NCBI GenBank assembly: GCA_030599515.1 | Contig: JAUVNV010000010.1 | Coordinates: 1-20,468, forward strand | Length of the DNA stretch: 20,468 nt | Origin: Acidimicrobiia bacterium | Lineage (GTDB): Bacteria > Actinomycetota > Acidimicrobiia > Spongiisociales > UBA5794 | Direction: 5' to 3' | In this document: piece after piece, positions 14,071-20,468 of the stretch | Layout: every line of letters starts with the position of its first letter | Numbering within the stretch: the stretch's first letter is position 1 | Position numbers and translations under genes: made by a program | Notes under the pieces: generated by a model | The model's database searches: none | What the model saw: only the letters and a program-made list of their open reading frames with translations | Told to the model about the DNA's origin: nothing

Positions 14071-15723
14071 TCAACTCTCCCACATCGGGATCCTGACGCC
14101 GCGCTCGCTCGCGACCGCTTCAGCCTCCGGGTAGCCGGCATCGACGTGGCGGATGATGCCCATGCCCGGATCATTGGTGAGCACCCGGGAGAGCCTCTCA
14201 GCGCCGTCGGCCGTGCCGTCGGCAACCACCTGGGCACCGGCATGGATCGACTTGCCGATCCCGACACCACCGCCGTGGTGCACTGCCACCCAGGCGGCGC
14301 CTGAAGCCGTGTTCAGCAGGGCATTGAGAATCGGCCAGTCGGCGATCGCATCTGAGCCGTCTCGCATGGCCTCCGTTTCGCGATAGGGGGACGCTACCGA
14401 GCCCGAGTCGAGATGGTCGCGCCCGATGACGATCGGCGCCCGGACGTCTCCCGATGCGACAAGTTCGTTGAACGCCTCGCCTGCACGGTCCCGTTCGCCG
14501 TAGCCGAGCCAGAGGATGCGTGCGGGCAGGCCCTGCGCCCGTACTCGCTCCTCCGCCAGATCGAGCCATCGGTGGAGTGCCCGATTGTCGGGAAACAGCA
14601 CGCGCAATGCGTCGTCCGTGGCCTTGATGTCCGCGGGGTCACCGGACAGGGCCGCCCATCGGAACGGTCCCATGCCTTCGCAGAAGAGATCCCGGATGTA
14701 GGCGGGAACGAAACCTGGATAGGCGAAGGCGTTCTCGAATCCACCGAGCTTCGCCTCGCCGCGGAGATTGTTGCCGTAGTCGAAAACCTCGGAGCCATCG
14801 TCTTGGAACCCGACCATGGACTCGCAGTGCATGGCCATGGACTCCCTGGCTGCAGCGACGTAGGACTCGGGTTCAGACCGACGAAGTTCGGCCGCCTCGT
14901 CGAGGGTGTAGCCGGAGGGGATGTATCCGTTGAGTGGATCGTGCGCCGAGGTCTGGTCGGTGACGATGTCGATGTCGACGCCGCGTCGCAGCAATTCGGG
15001 GAACACATCGGCTGCGTTCCCTTCGAGACCGACCGAAAGCGCCCGCCCTTCGGCTCTGGCGGTGACGACACAATCCACTGCATCGTCGAGCGAGTCGGCG
15101 ACTTCGTCAAGGTACCGGTGTTCGATGCGACGTGCGATCCGCTCGGGATCGACCTCGACGCAGAGCGCCACGCCGTCGTTCATCGTGATGGCGAGGGGTT
15201 GCGCGCCTCCCATACCTCCGAGCCCTGCGGTGAGGGTCAACGTCCCCTTCAGCGTTCCTCCGAAGCGCTGATCGGCGATGGCGACGAACGTCTGGTACGT
15301 GCCCTGAAGGATCCCCTGGGTCCCGATGTAGATCCACGATCCCGCCGTCATCTGCCCGTACATGATCAGGCCCTTGGCCTCGAGATCCCAGAAGGTCTCC
15401 CAGTTCGCCCAATCCGGGACCAGGAGACTGTTTGCGATCAGGACCCGTGGCGCCATTTCGTGGGTGCGGAAGACACCGACTGGCTTTCCGGATTGAACGA
15501 GCATCGTCTCGTCGTTCTCGAGACGCCGCAGCGTCCGAACGATCGCATCGAATGCATCCCATGATCGGGCGGCCTTCCCTCGACCTCCGTAGACGACGAG
15601 TTCGTCGGGGTTCTCGGCGACGTCGGGATCGAGGTTGTTCATCAGCATTCGGAGAGCAGCTTCTTGCAGCCATCCCTTGGTTGACAGGTTCGTCCCGTGC
15701 GGGGCTCTGATGGTTCTGGACAT
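14071..15723 (-). CDS. hutU: Urocanate hydratase (urocanase)
   Basis: This is the second step of histidine degradation: NAD+-dependent hydration of urocanate to imidazolonepropionate. It is full length at 550 residues and very similar to known urocanases. It has IRAPHGTNLSTKGWLQEA, LMNNLDPDVAENPDELVVYG (Y45), MYGQMTAGSWIYIGTQGILQ, the GLGGMGGAQPL dinucleotide region (about 168-177), VTDQTSAHDPLNGY, IVIGRDHLDSGSVASP and VHHGGGVGIG. One oddity: the family signature normally reads FQGLPxRICW, and the cysteine (Cys410 of the Pseudomonas enzyme) is considered essential. Here the stretch reads AQGLPARILW, with leucine at 404 from a clear CTC codon. Everything else looks intact, so whether activity is kept or altered is open. 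It starts two bases after hutH. Confidence 0.96.
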   Translation of the reverse strand: MSRTIRAPHGTNLSTKGWLQEAALRMLMNNLDPDVAENPDELVVYGGRGKAARSWDAFDAIVRTLRRLENDETMLVQSGKPVGVFRTHEMAPRVLIANSLLVPDWANWETFWDLEAKGLIMYGQMTAGSWIYIGTQGILQGTYQTFVAIADQRFGGTLKGTLTLTAGLGGMGGAQPLAITMNDGVALCVEVDPERIARRIEHRYLDEVADSLDDAVDCVVTARAEGRALSVGLEGNAADVFPELLRRGVDIDIVTDQTSAHDPLNGYIPSGYTLDEAAELRRSEPESYVAAARESMAMHCESMVGFQDDGSEVFDYGNNLRGEAKLGGFENAFAYPGFVPAYIRDLFCEGMGPFRWAALSGDPADIKATDDALRVLFPDNRALHRWLDLAEERVRAQGLPARILWLGYGERDRAGEAFNELVASGDVRAPIVIGRDHLDSGSVASPYRETEAMRDGSDAIADWPILNALLNTASGAAWVAVHHGGGVGIGKSIHAGAQVVADGTADGAERLSRVLTNDPGMGIIRHVDAGYPEAEAVASERGVRIPMWES

Positions 15724-15725
15724 CG

Positions 15726-17246
15726 CTACCTCTCTCCCATTGCAGCGCTGATCGCGCCTTCTTCGATGAGTTCTGCCACCGCCTCGATGTCGGCGCCGAC
15801 CGGTCGGTCCTGGACGAGGGGCGGGACTCCACTTCGCACGACGTCGAGAATCGCCGCCGTGCCTGGCGCCGGCTCGAGCGGTGCCCGCTGCTCACAGCCC
15901 TGGGCGGCACAAACGAGTTCGACCGCGAGGACGTTGGTCGTATTCCTGATCACGTCGTTGAGTTTCCGACCCGCGCCCCACCCCATCGAAACGTGATCCT
16001 CCTGAGATCCGGAAGTGGGAATCGACTCGACCGATGCGGGGTGCGAGAGCACCCGATTCTCGGCAACGAGCGCTGCCGCCGTGTATTGGGCCAGCATGTA
16101 GCCGGAGTCCACACCGGGGCGATTCGCAAGAAACGGCGAGAGACCGTACGACCTCTCCGGATCGAGGATGCGGTCGGTCCTGCGCTCTGAGATCGAGCCG
16201 AGCTCCGTGATAGCGATCGCCATGAAGTCCAACGCGAACGCGAGGGGCTGACCGTGGAAGTTGCCGGCGGAGACCACGTCCCCGTCGTCGGCGAAGATGA
16301 TCGGATTGTCGACGACGGAGCCGAGTTCCCGTTCGAAGACGGTTGCTGCATGCTCGATGGTGTCGCGGACGGAGCCGTGGACCTGCGGGGCGCAACGGAG
16401 GCTGTAGGCGTCCTGCACCCTGTGAGAGAAGTCGTCCCTGTGACTCGCTCCAATCGCTGAACCGCTCAGAAGGCCTTCGATCACGGCGGCGGATCGGATC
16501 TGGCCCGGGTGCGGACGGAGTTGGTGGATGCGCGCTTCGAACGGTCGGCTCGAGCCCATGAGTGCCTCGACCGAGAGGGCGCATGCGGCGTCGGCGGCGT
16601 CGGCGAGTTGGCGAGCGCGACCAACGGCGAGACACCCCTGGGCGAGCATGCCCTCGGTCCCGTTCAACAGGCTCAGTCCCTCCTTCGGCTCGAGCTGGAT
16701 CGGGTCGAGACCCTCTGCCGCGAGCACGTCACCGGCGGGTACCCGCTCGCCCTCGACGAGGAAGAACCCCTCGCCGATGAGCGGCAGAGCGAGATGAGCG
16801 AACGGGGCGAGGTCCCCGGATGCGCCGACCGACCCCCGGTCGGGGATCGCAGGCAGCAAGTCTCTTCTCAGGAGTTCGATGAGTCTCTCGACGATGACCG
16901 GACGAACCCCGGAGTGGCCCTGTGCGAGCGTGCGGGAGCGAAGGAGCAGCATCGCCCGCACCGTCGGACGCTTGAGGAGGTCACCGACCCCGGATGCGTG
17001 ACTGCGGACGAGGTCATATTGGAGTTCTATTGCCTGATCGGCGGGGATGCGGGTGTAGGAGAGCGCCCCGAATCCGGTGGTGATGCCGTAGGCCACTTCG
17101 TCGTTCTCGATGATGTGCTCGACAAGGGTGCGAGCGGGCGCCATTCGCGAGGCGAGGTCGGGTCCGATCTCGGCGGTGGCCTTCCGGAAGGCGACGGCCA
17201 CGACCTCGTCGATCGTGAGCGGCGATCCATCGATGATGACGACCAT
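15726..17246 (-). CDS. hutH: Histidine ammonia-lyase
   Basis: This is the first step of histidine degradation, removing ammonia to give trans-urocanate. The MIO electrophile-forming triad Ala142-Ser143-Gly144 sits in GSVGASGDLAPFAHLAL. Other conserved blocks are the catalytic-tyrosine loop YGITTGFG (about 53-60), SHASGVG (82-88, the histidine that favours His over Phe or Tyr), QDAYSLRCAPQVHG, ERRTDRILDP and QEDHVSMGWGAGRKL. At 506 residues it is a normal length. The ATG at 17246 has GGAG sites 4-12 bases upstream. It heads the hutH-hutU-hutI-GDPD-MOSC-MOSC operon. No hut-type regulator (HutC or HutP) is adjacent. Confidence 0.97.
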   Translation of the reverse strand: MVVIIDGSPLTIDEVVAVAFRKATAEIGPDLASRMAPARTLVEHIIENDEVAYGITTGFGALSYTRIPADQAIELQYDLVRSHASGVGDLLKRPTVRAMLLLRSRTLAQGHSGVRPVIVERLIELLRRDLLPAIPDRGSVGASGDLAPFAHLALPLIGEGFFLVEGERVPAGDVLAAEGLDPIQLEPKEGLSLLNGTEGMLAQGCLAVGRARQLADAADAACALSVEALMGSSRPFEARIHQLRPHPGQIRSAAVIEGLLSGSAIGASHRDDFSHRVQDAYSLRCAPQVHGSVRDTIEHAATVFERELGSVVDNPIIFADDGDVVSAGNFHGQPLAFALDFMAIAITELGSISERRTDRILDPERSYGLSPFLANRPGVDSGYMLAQYTAAALVAENRVLSHPASVESIPTSGSQEDHVSMGWGAGRKLNDVIRNTTNVLAVELVCAAQGCEQRAPLEPAPGTAAILDVVRSGVPPLVQDRPVGADIEAVAELIEEGAISAAMGER

Positions 17247-17286
17247 CTCCCAGCTCCTCTGATCGCGATCCGGACCCGGTCCCCCA

Positions 17287-17292
17287 GCCTAC
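17287..17292 (-). promoter_or_regulatory. Candidate -10 box for the hut operon
   Basis: On the minus strand TAGGCT lies about 40 bases before the hutH ATG, leaving room for a leader with a GGAG ribosome site. The -35 region is poor (GTCGCA at 17-base spacing), as is common in actinobacteria. It falls inside a small GC stem. Confidence 0.35.
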
Positions 17293-17348
17293 CGGGGGAG
17301 CCAGCGGCTGCGACGACGGTTGCCCACGCACATGGGCCCATGGCTCCG

Positions 17349-17363
17349 GTATTGAGTACTCAG
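17349..17363. repeat. Degenerate AGTACTG-type element
   Basis: GTATTGAGTACTCAG matches GTACCGAGTACTGAG in the leuD tail at 12 of 15 bases and contains the perfect palindrome TGAGTACTCA (17353-17362). Confidence 0.5.
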
Positions 17364-17483
17364 AAGATCAGCGGATAGGCGGGAATCTCCGAACTGTGGG
17401 CTGGCAGGGCACCTATGCGCCTCTGCGAGCCCAGGGTTCGCAGTGTACTTGGCGGCCGGTCCGGGCACCTCTCCGCCCGTGTT

Positions 17484-17499
17484 CTCAGTACACAGTCAG
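17484..17499. repeat. Degenerate AGTACTG-type element, opposite orientation
   Basis: The reverse complement of 17484-17499, CTGACTGTGTACTGAG, matches the leuD-tail heptamers at 11 of 13 central bases. A shorter relative, CAGTGTACT, is at 17441-17449. Confidence 0.45.
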
Positions 17500-17510
17500 C
17501 GGTGCTGCCG

Positions 17511-20030
17511 TCAGGCCAGGGCGTCACGGAGGCGGGTGGCCTCGCGTTCGCGCAAACCGACCCTCACCTTCATCAACTCGATCTGCTGATCGGCGTACCT
17601 CTCTCCGCCCTTGATCGGGTGGTCGGCGAGCCACGCCTCGATGTCCTTCGCCGTCTCCGGCTCCGAACGGTTCGGGAGCAGATCGAGGATCCGGCGGCCG
17701 GTCGTCGGCGGTATCTGGTCGAAGAGGTCGTCCCAGTTCTCCTTGATCAGCTCCCAGACCCGCGGTCCGTTCTCTCGGTGGCCGAGCATGATGGCGATGA
17801 CCCAGAAGGAATCCTGTCGCCGGATGTCACCATCGAGCACCATCTGGAAGAGCTTCTCGCTCCCCGCCCGACCGGGAACCATGGCCGCCGCACGAAGATA
17901 CTTCACGACTTCCTGTGGGGTCTCCGACTCCCCGGAGATCGCGAGGAATCGTTCGAAGTCATCGATGTCACCGTTCGCAGCCACGATGCTGAGCGCCGCA
18001 TCCGCGACCTCGGCGTCAACGGTGCCCTCACCCGATCTGGCTTCCTCGTGGACGAGGCGTGCCCGTCGCTGTGTTACGGGGTCATCACCCAGATTCCCGA
18101 GAGCCGCCAGGAGGACTCCTCGGAGTTTTCGGCTGCGGTCGTCTTCGACCTCTGCCGGGGTCCAGCCCATCTCGTCGGCCTTCGCGGAGACAAGATCGCG
18201 AACGAACTCCTGGAGGGCGGGGCGGACATCGGGCGACGCGACGCGGTCGAGTTCGCCGAGACCACCGAGGATCCTCTGCCACACGTCGACTTCACTCTCC
18301 CCGCCGAGTTCGCCGACGAGGGTCAGGTAGTCGGCGGCGTCGGCACCACCCTTGAGCACGTCTGCCCATGCGTCGGAGACCGTGGCATAGCGCTCCTCGC
18401 CAGTGAGCGACGGGAGGCGGCTGCGTATCCCGGTCCGCAGCTCAGGCGAGTATGCGACCCGGTAGAAGCCGTCACCACCGGCGTTGACGACGAGATCGTC
18501 GCCGGCGTCGATTGTCGCGCTGGCATCAGAGAGGAGGAGCCTCCGGCCGCCTTCTGACGACCGGAGCAGCACAGGCAGCTTCCACCGCTGGTCGCCGTCA
18601 CCGAGGTAGCGGAACTGCTCCTGGGTAAGCGTGTACGCGCCCGGCTCTCCCTCAACCTTGAGCCGCGGGAACCCGCCCTGGAAGATCCATGTGTCCATGA
18701 TCTCCATGACCGGCTCGCCCGATGCTCTCTCGAGCGCGGACCAGAGGTCCTCACCGTCCGTATTGCCGTAGGCGTTGTCCCTCAGGTAGTTGCTCACGCC
18801 GAGACGGAACGCCTCCTCACCGAGGTACTGCTCGAGCATTCGGAGTATCGAGGCACCCTTCTCGTAGGTGAGCGAGTCGAACATGGCGTTCGCTTCTTCG
18901 GGGGACGCCACGGGGAACTCGATCGGCCGCGTTGCCGAGATCGCATCGGTTTCCATCGAATGGACACGGTCCCCGGAGAACGTGAGCCACACCTTCCAGT
19001 CGGGCCGGTACGCGTCGATGCACTTCATGGAGGCGAACGTGGCGAACGCTTCGTTGAGCCAGATGCCGTTCCACCACTTCATCGTGACGAGATCGCCGAA
19101 CCACATGTGGGCGATCTCATGGGCGATGACCTCGGCGACGCGCATCATCTCGTTCTGGGTCGCCTTGTGCACGTCGACGAGCAATGCGGTCTCGCGATAC
19201 GTCACGGCACCGAGGTTCTCCATTGCCCCCATCGCGAAGTCCGGGATGGCGATCTTGTCCATCTTCCCGCCGGGGTACGGGATGTCGTAGTAGTCGGCGT
19301 AGTAGCGAAGGGAGTGGGCGGCCACGTCGAGGGCGAAGTCCGTGAGGTGACCCTTGCCGGGAGGGAAGACGATTCGCAGCGGGATCCCGTCGACGTCGAC
19401 GGCGTCCGTCACATCGAACTCACCAACGATGAAGGCGACGAGATAGGTTGACATCTTCATCGTGTCGGCGAAGCGCACGGCGACCTTCCCATCACCCGCC
19501 GGATCACGGCCGATCTCGGCGCCGTTCGAGATCGTGGTGAGTCCGTCATCGACCACCAGCGTCACACCGAAGGTCGCCTTCAGATCCGGTTCATCCCAGC
19601 AGGGAAAGGCACGTCGAGCATCGGTTGCTTCGAACTGGGTCGTGGCGATCGTCTTCTCGTTCCCATCGGGGTCCGTGTAGATGGAGCGGTAGAAGCCGCG
19701 GAGATCGTCGTTGAGAATCCCGTCGAACGAGATCTCGAGCTTCCATGGACCGGGGTCGAGCGTGGACGCGAGAGACAGTGTCGTCCGCTCCGCATCCTCA
19801 TCGGTCTCGGTGGTGGCTTCGATCCGTCGACCGCCGTCGTTCGAGAGAACGCAAGAGTGAAGGGTCAACTCGGCGGGGGTGAGAACGACCTCCGAACCGG
19901 GTTCGAGCACTTCCACGTCGATCACAACGTGTCCGCCGAACGTCGCGCGGGCGAGATCCGGGGTCAGCGCCAGTTCGTAGTGGCTGGGGACGACGGTACG
20001 GGGCAGGCGGTAGTCGGCTTCAGACGGCAC
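17511..20030 (-). CDS. pepN: M1-family aminopeptidase (membrane alanyl aminopeptidase type)
   Basis: This is a zinc exopeptidase that removes N-terminal residues from peptides. It has an N-terminal beta-saddle domain (about 1-215, with QFEATDARRAFPCWDEP at 132-148). The substrate-recognition motif GAMEN is at 268-272. The zinc site is HEIAH at 304-308, with the third ligand E327 in WLNEAFA exactly 19 residues later. A catalytic tyrosine is expected in the LTYEKGA segment. A C-terminal helical (ERAP1-like) domain follows from about residue 500. The length of 839 residues is typical of actinobacterial PepN. There is no signal peptide, so it is cytoplasmic. The GTG start at 20030 has GAGGAG seven bases upstream. 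It stands alone between intergenic gaps. Confidence 0.95.
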   Translation of the reverse strand: MPSEADYRLPRTVVPSHYELALTPDLARATFGGHVVIDVEVLEPGSEVVLTPAELTLHSCVLSNDGGRRIEATTETDEDAERTTLSLASTLDPGPWKLEISFDGILNDDLRGFYRSIYTDPDGNEKTIATTQFEATDARRAFPCWDEPDLKATFGVTLVVDDGLTTISNGAEIGRDPAGDGKVAVRFADTMKMSTYLVAFIVGEFDVTDAVDVDGIPLRIVFPPGKGHLTDFALDVAAHSLRYYADYYDIPYPGGKMDKIAIPDFAMGAMENLGAVTYRETALLVDVHKATQNEMMRVAEVIAHEIAHMWFGDLVTMKWWNGIWLNEAFATFASMKCIDAYRPDWKVWLTFSGDRVHSMETDAISATRPIEFPVASPEEANAMFDSLTYEKGASILRMLEQYLGEEAFRLGVSNYLRDNAYGNTDGEDLWSALERASGEPVMEIMDTWIFQGGFPRLKVEGEPGAYTLTQEQFRYLGDGDQRWKLPVLLRSSEGGRRLLLSDASATIDAGDDLVVNAGGDGFYRVAYSPELRTGIRSRLPSLTGEERYATVSDAWADVLKGGADAADYLTLVGELGGESEVDVWQRILGGLGELDRVASPDVRPALQEFVRDLVSAKADEMGWTPAEVEDDRSRKLRGVLLAALGNLGDDPVTQRRARLVHEEARSGEGTVDAEVADAALSIVAANGDIDDFERFLAISGESETPQEVVKYLRAAAMVPGRAGSEKLFQMVLDGDIRRQDSFWVIAIMLGHRENGPRVWELIKENWDDLFDQIPPTTGRRILDLLPNRSEPETAKDIEAWLADHPIKGGERYADQQIELMKVRVGLREREATRLRDALA

Positions 20031-20062
20031 GGGGTGCTCCTCTTCGGTGGGTGAACGGGCAA

Positions 20063-20068
20063 ATGCTA
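20063..20068 (-). promoter_or_regulatory. Candidate -10 box for the aminopeptidase gene
   Basis: TAGCAT on the minus strand would start transcription near 20057, giving a 27-base leader that contains the GAGGAG ribosome site. The -35 region is not recognisable. Confidence 0.35.
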
Positions 20069-20128
20069 CCGGCAGAAGAACGCCCAGGAGTCTGGCGTGG
20101 ATTCCGTGCGGCTATTCGGCCGGCGCAT

Positions 20129-20468
20129 TCAACGCCGGACTCCAGCGGTAGTGGTGAGTTCGTAGCTCATGTCCCGTACGTCGATCGTGGCAGAGGTTCG
20201 GTGGACGCCGTTCCGCCAGGTCATCTCGAGGATGTGGTCCGGTCCAGGGCCGAGAGAGAACTCGCCGGCGAACGCGGGATGTGTGCTGCGGAAGCGGGCT
20301 AGCTCGACCAGGCGCGCGACGCACGGTCGCTCCAATTCGCGCTCGAGGGCGGCAAGCGAGTAATAGGGCCGGTTGATGTCGCGACCGACCCCGGTCATCT
20401 CGAGGAGATCCATGTCGTTGGGTGCGGCGAGCAGTCCCGCGTAGTAGACCTGCGGGATCCCCGGGCTC
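20129..20468 (-). CDS. Sucrose phosphorylase (GH13_18), C-terminal part only
   Basis: Only the last 112 or so codons lie in the window; the gene continues past the right edge. The reading frame is open to the edge and gives GIPQVYYAGLLAAPND, then LLEMTGVGRDINRPYYS, then ELERPCVARLVELARFRSTH and PAFAGEFSLGPG. The pattern 'PQVYYxGLLA..ND..LL..T.VGRDINR.YY' and 'RPVV..L..L..FRN.HPAF.GEF' is characteristic of sucrose phosphorylase, which splits sucrose with phosphate into glucose-1-phosphate and fructose in the cytoplasm. The catalytic Asp and Glu are outside the window. Sucrose-6-phosphate phosphorylase or another GH13_18 phosphorylase are close alternatives. A CCGGCG/CGCCGG stem (20120-20125 with 20133-20138) overlaps the stop codon. 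Confidence 0.88.
   Translation of the reverse strand, partial: SPGIPQVYYAGLLAAPNDMDLLEMTGVGRDINRPYYSLAALERELERPCVARLVELARFRSTHPAFAGEFSLGPGPDHILEMTWRNGVHRTSATIDVRDMSYELTTTAGVRR

Larger units (their letters stand above)
17247..17510. other. 264-base intergenic region between pepN end and hutH start
   Basis: This is the longest gap in the window. No coding gene is supported here. On the hutH (minus) side it holds a TAGGCT box. It also holds a stem CCCGGT/ACCGGG (17275-17280 with 17291-17296), a 12-bp palindrome CATGGGCCCATG (17331-17342), three degenerate AGTACTG-type elements (17349-17363, 17441-17449, 17484-17499) and a small CGGGC/GCCCG hairpin (17462-17466 with 17475-17479). None of the hairpins is followed by a T-tract. 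Confidence 0.6.

Noticed and set aside
12894..14096. A 400-codon plus-strand open frame opposite hutI
   Set aside because: hutI on the other strand has all its catalytic motifs; the antisense product shows no family features.
14413..15564. A 383-codon plus-strand open frame opposite hutU
   Set aside because: It is a shadow of the urocanase gene, with no recognisable motif or ribosome site.
17331..17342. CATGGGCCCATG palindrome as a hut operator
   Set aside because: Perfect 12-bp palindromes are expected several times by chance in 20 kb, and no regulator gene or second copy supports it.
17415..18557. A 380-codon plus-strand open frame opposite the 3' part of the aminopeptidase gene
   Set aside because: It begins in the intergenic gap and is antisense to an intact M1 peptidase; composition is shadow-like.
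1..20468. CRISPR arrays, tRNA or rRNA genes, transposases, integrases, toxin-antitoxin or defence genes
   Set aside because: I looked for regularly spaced repeats, cloverleaf-like segments and characteristic protein motifs and saw none.

Overview
This is a roughly 20.5 kb, GC-rich chromosomal segment, densely packed with genes, many of which overlap or nearly touch. GTG and TTG starts are common. Several transcripts look leaderless or nearly so, with a TAnnnT -10 box a few bases before the start codon, and no stem followed by a T-tract (classical intrinsic terminator) is visible. These traits, plus LacI-regulated sugar uptake without its own ATPase gene, point to an actinobacterium-like bacterium, possibly of a deep or uncultured lineage such as Acidimicrobiia. 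That placement is inference; no rRNA or other phylogenetic marker is present. No phage, transposon, CRISPR, toxin-antitoxin or defence genes were recognised.

Layout, left to right. (1) 98-880 (+): a membrane-anchored HAD-IB phosphatase, converging on 877-3018 (-), which holds an MFS transporter and a secreted or anchored protein of unknown function. (2) 3069-8323 (-): a sugar-utilisation operon in the order lacI-type repressor, lipoprotein solute-binding protein, two MalF/MalG-like permeases, and a cytoplasmic glycosidase related to the GH32/GH68 clan. It has a readable promoter (TTGACA-N17-TACGTT), a perfect LacI-type operator just downstream of it, and a 13-bp stem-loop between the binding-protein and permease genes. 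(3) 8481-10876 (+): leuC, leuD and a small unknown gene, transcribed divergently from the repressor. (4) 10866-17246 (-): a histidine-degradation operon, hutH-hutU-hutI, continued by a glycerophosphodiester phosphodiesterase gene and two tandem MOSC-domain paralogues. (5) 17511-20030 (-): an M1-family aminopeptidase. (6) 20129 to the right edge (-): the C-terminal part of a sucrose phosphorylase gene cut by the window end.

How the genes work together. The importer and the GH32/68-like enzyme would bring in and split a sucrose- or fructan-type sugar. The sucrose phosphorylase at the right edge suggests a second, phosphorolytic route for the same class of sugar. LeuCD performs the isomerisation step of leucine synthesis. 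HutHUI converts histidine to N-formimino-L-glutamate; the final hut step is not in this window.

Most of the window is ordinary metabolism. The items most worth a second look are: a urocanase whose signature cysteine is read as leucine; copies of an AGTACTG-type repeat forming the 3' end of leuD and lying beyond hutH; the GDPD/MOSC extension of the hut operon; the divergent GH-J-like enzyme and its operator-controlled operon; and the unknown gene attached to leuCD. I found no convincing novel defence or mobile system.
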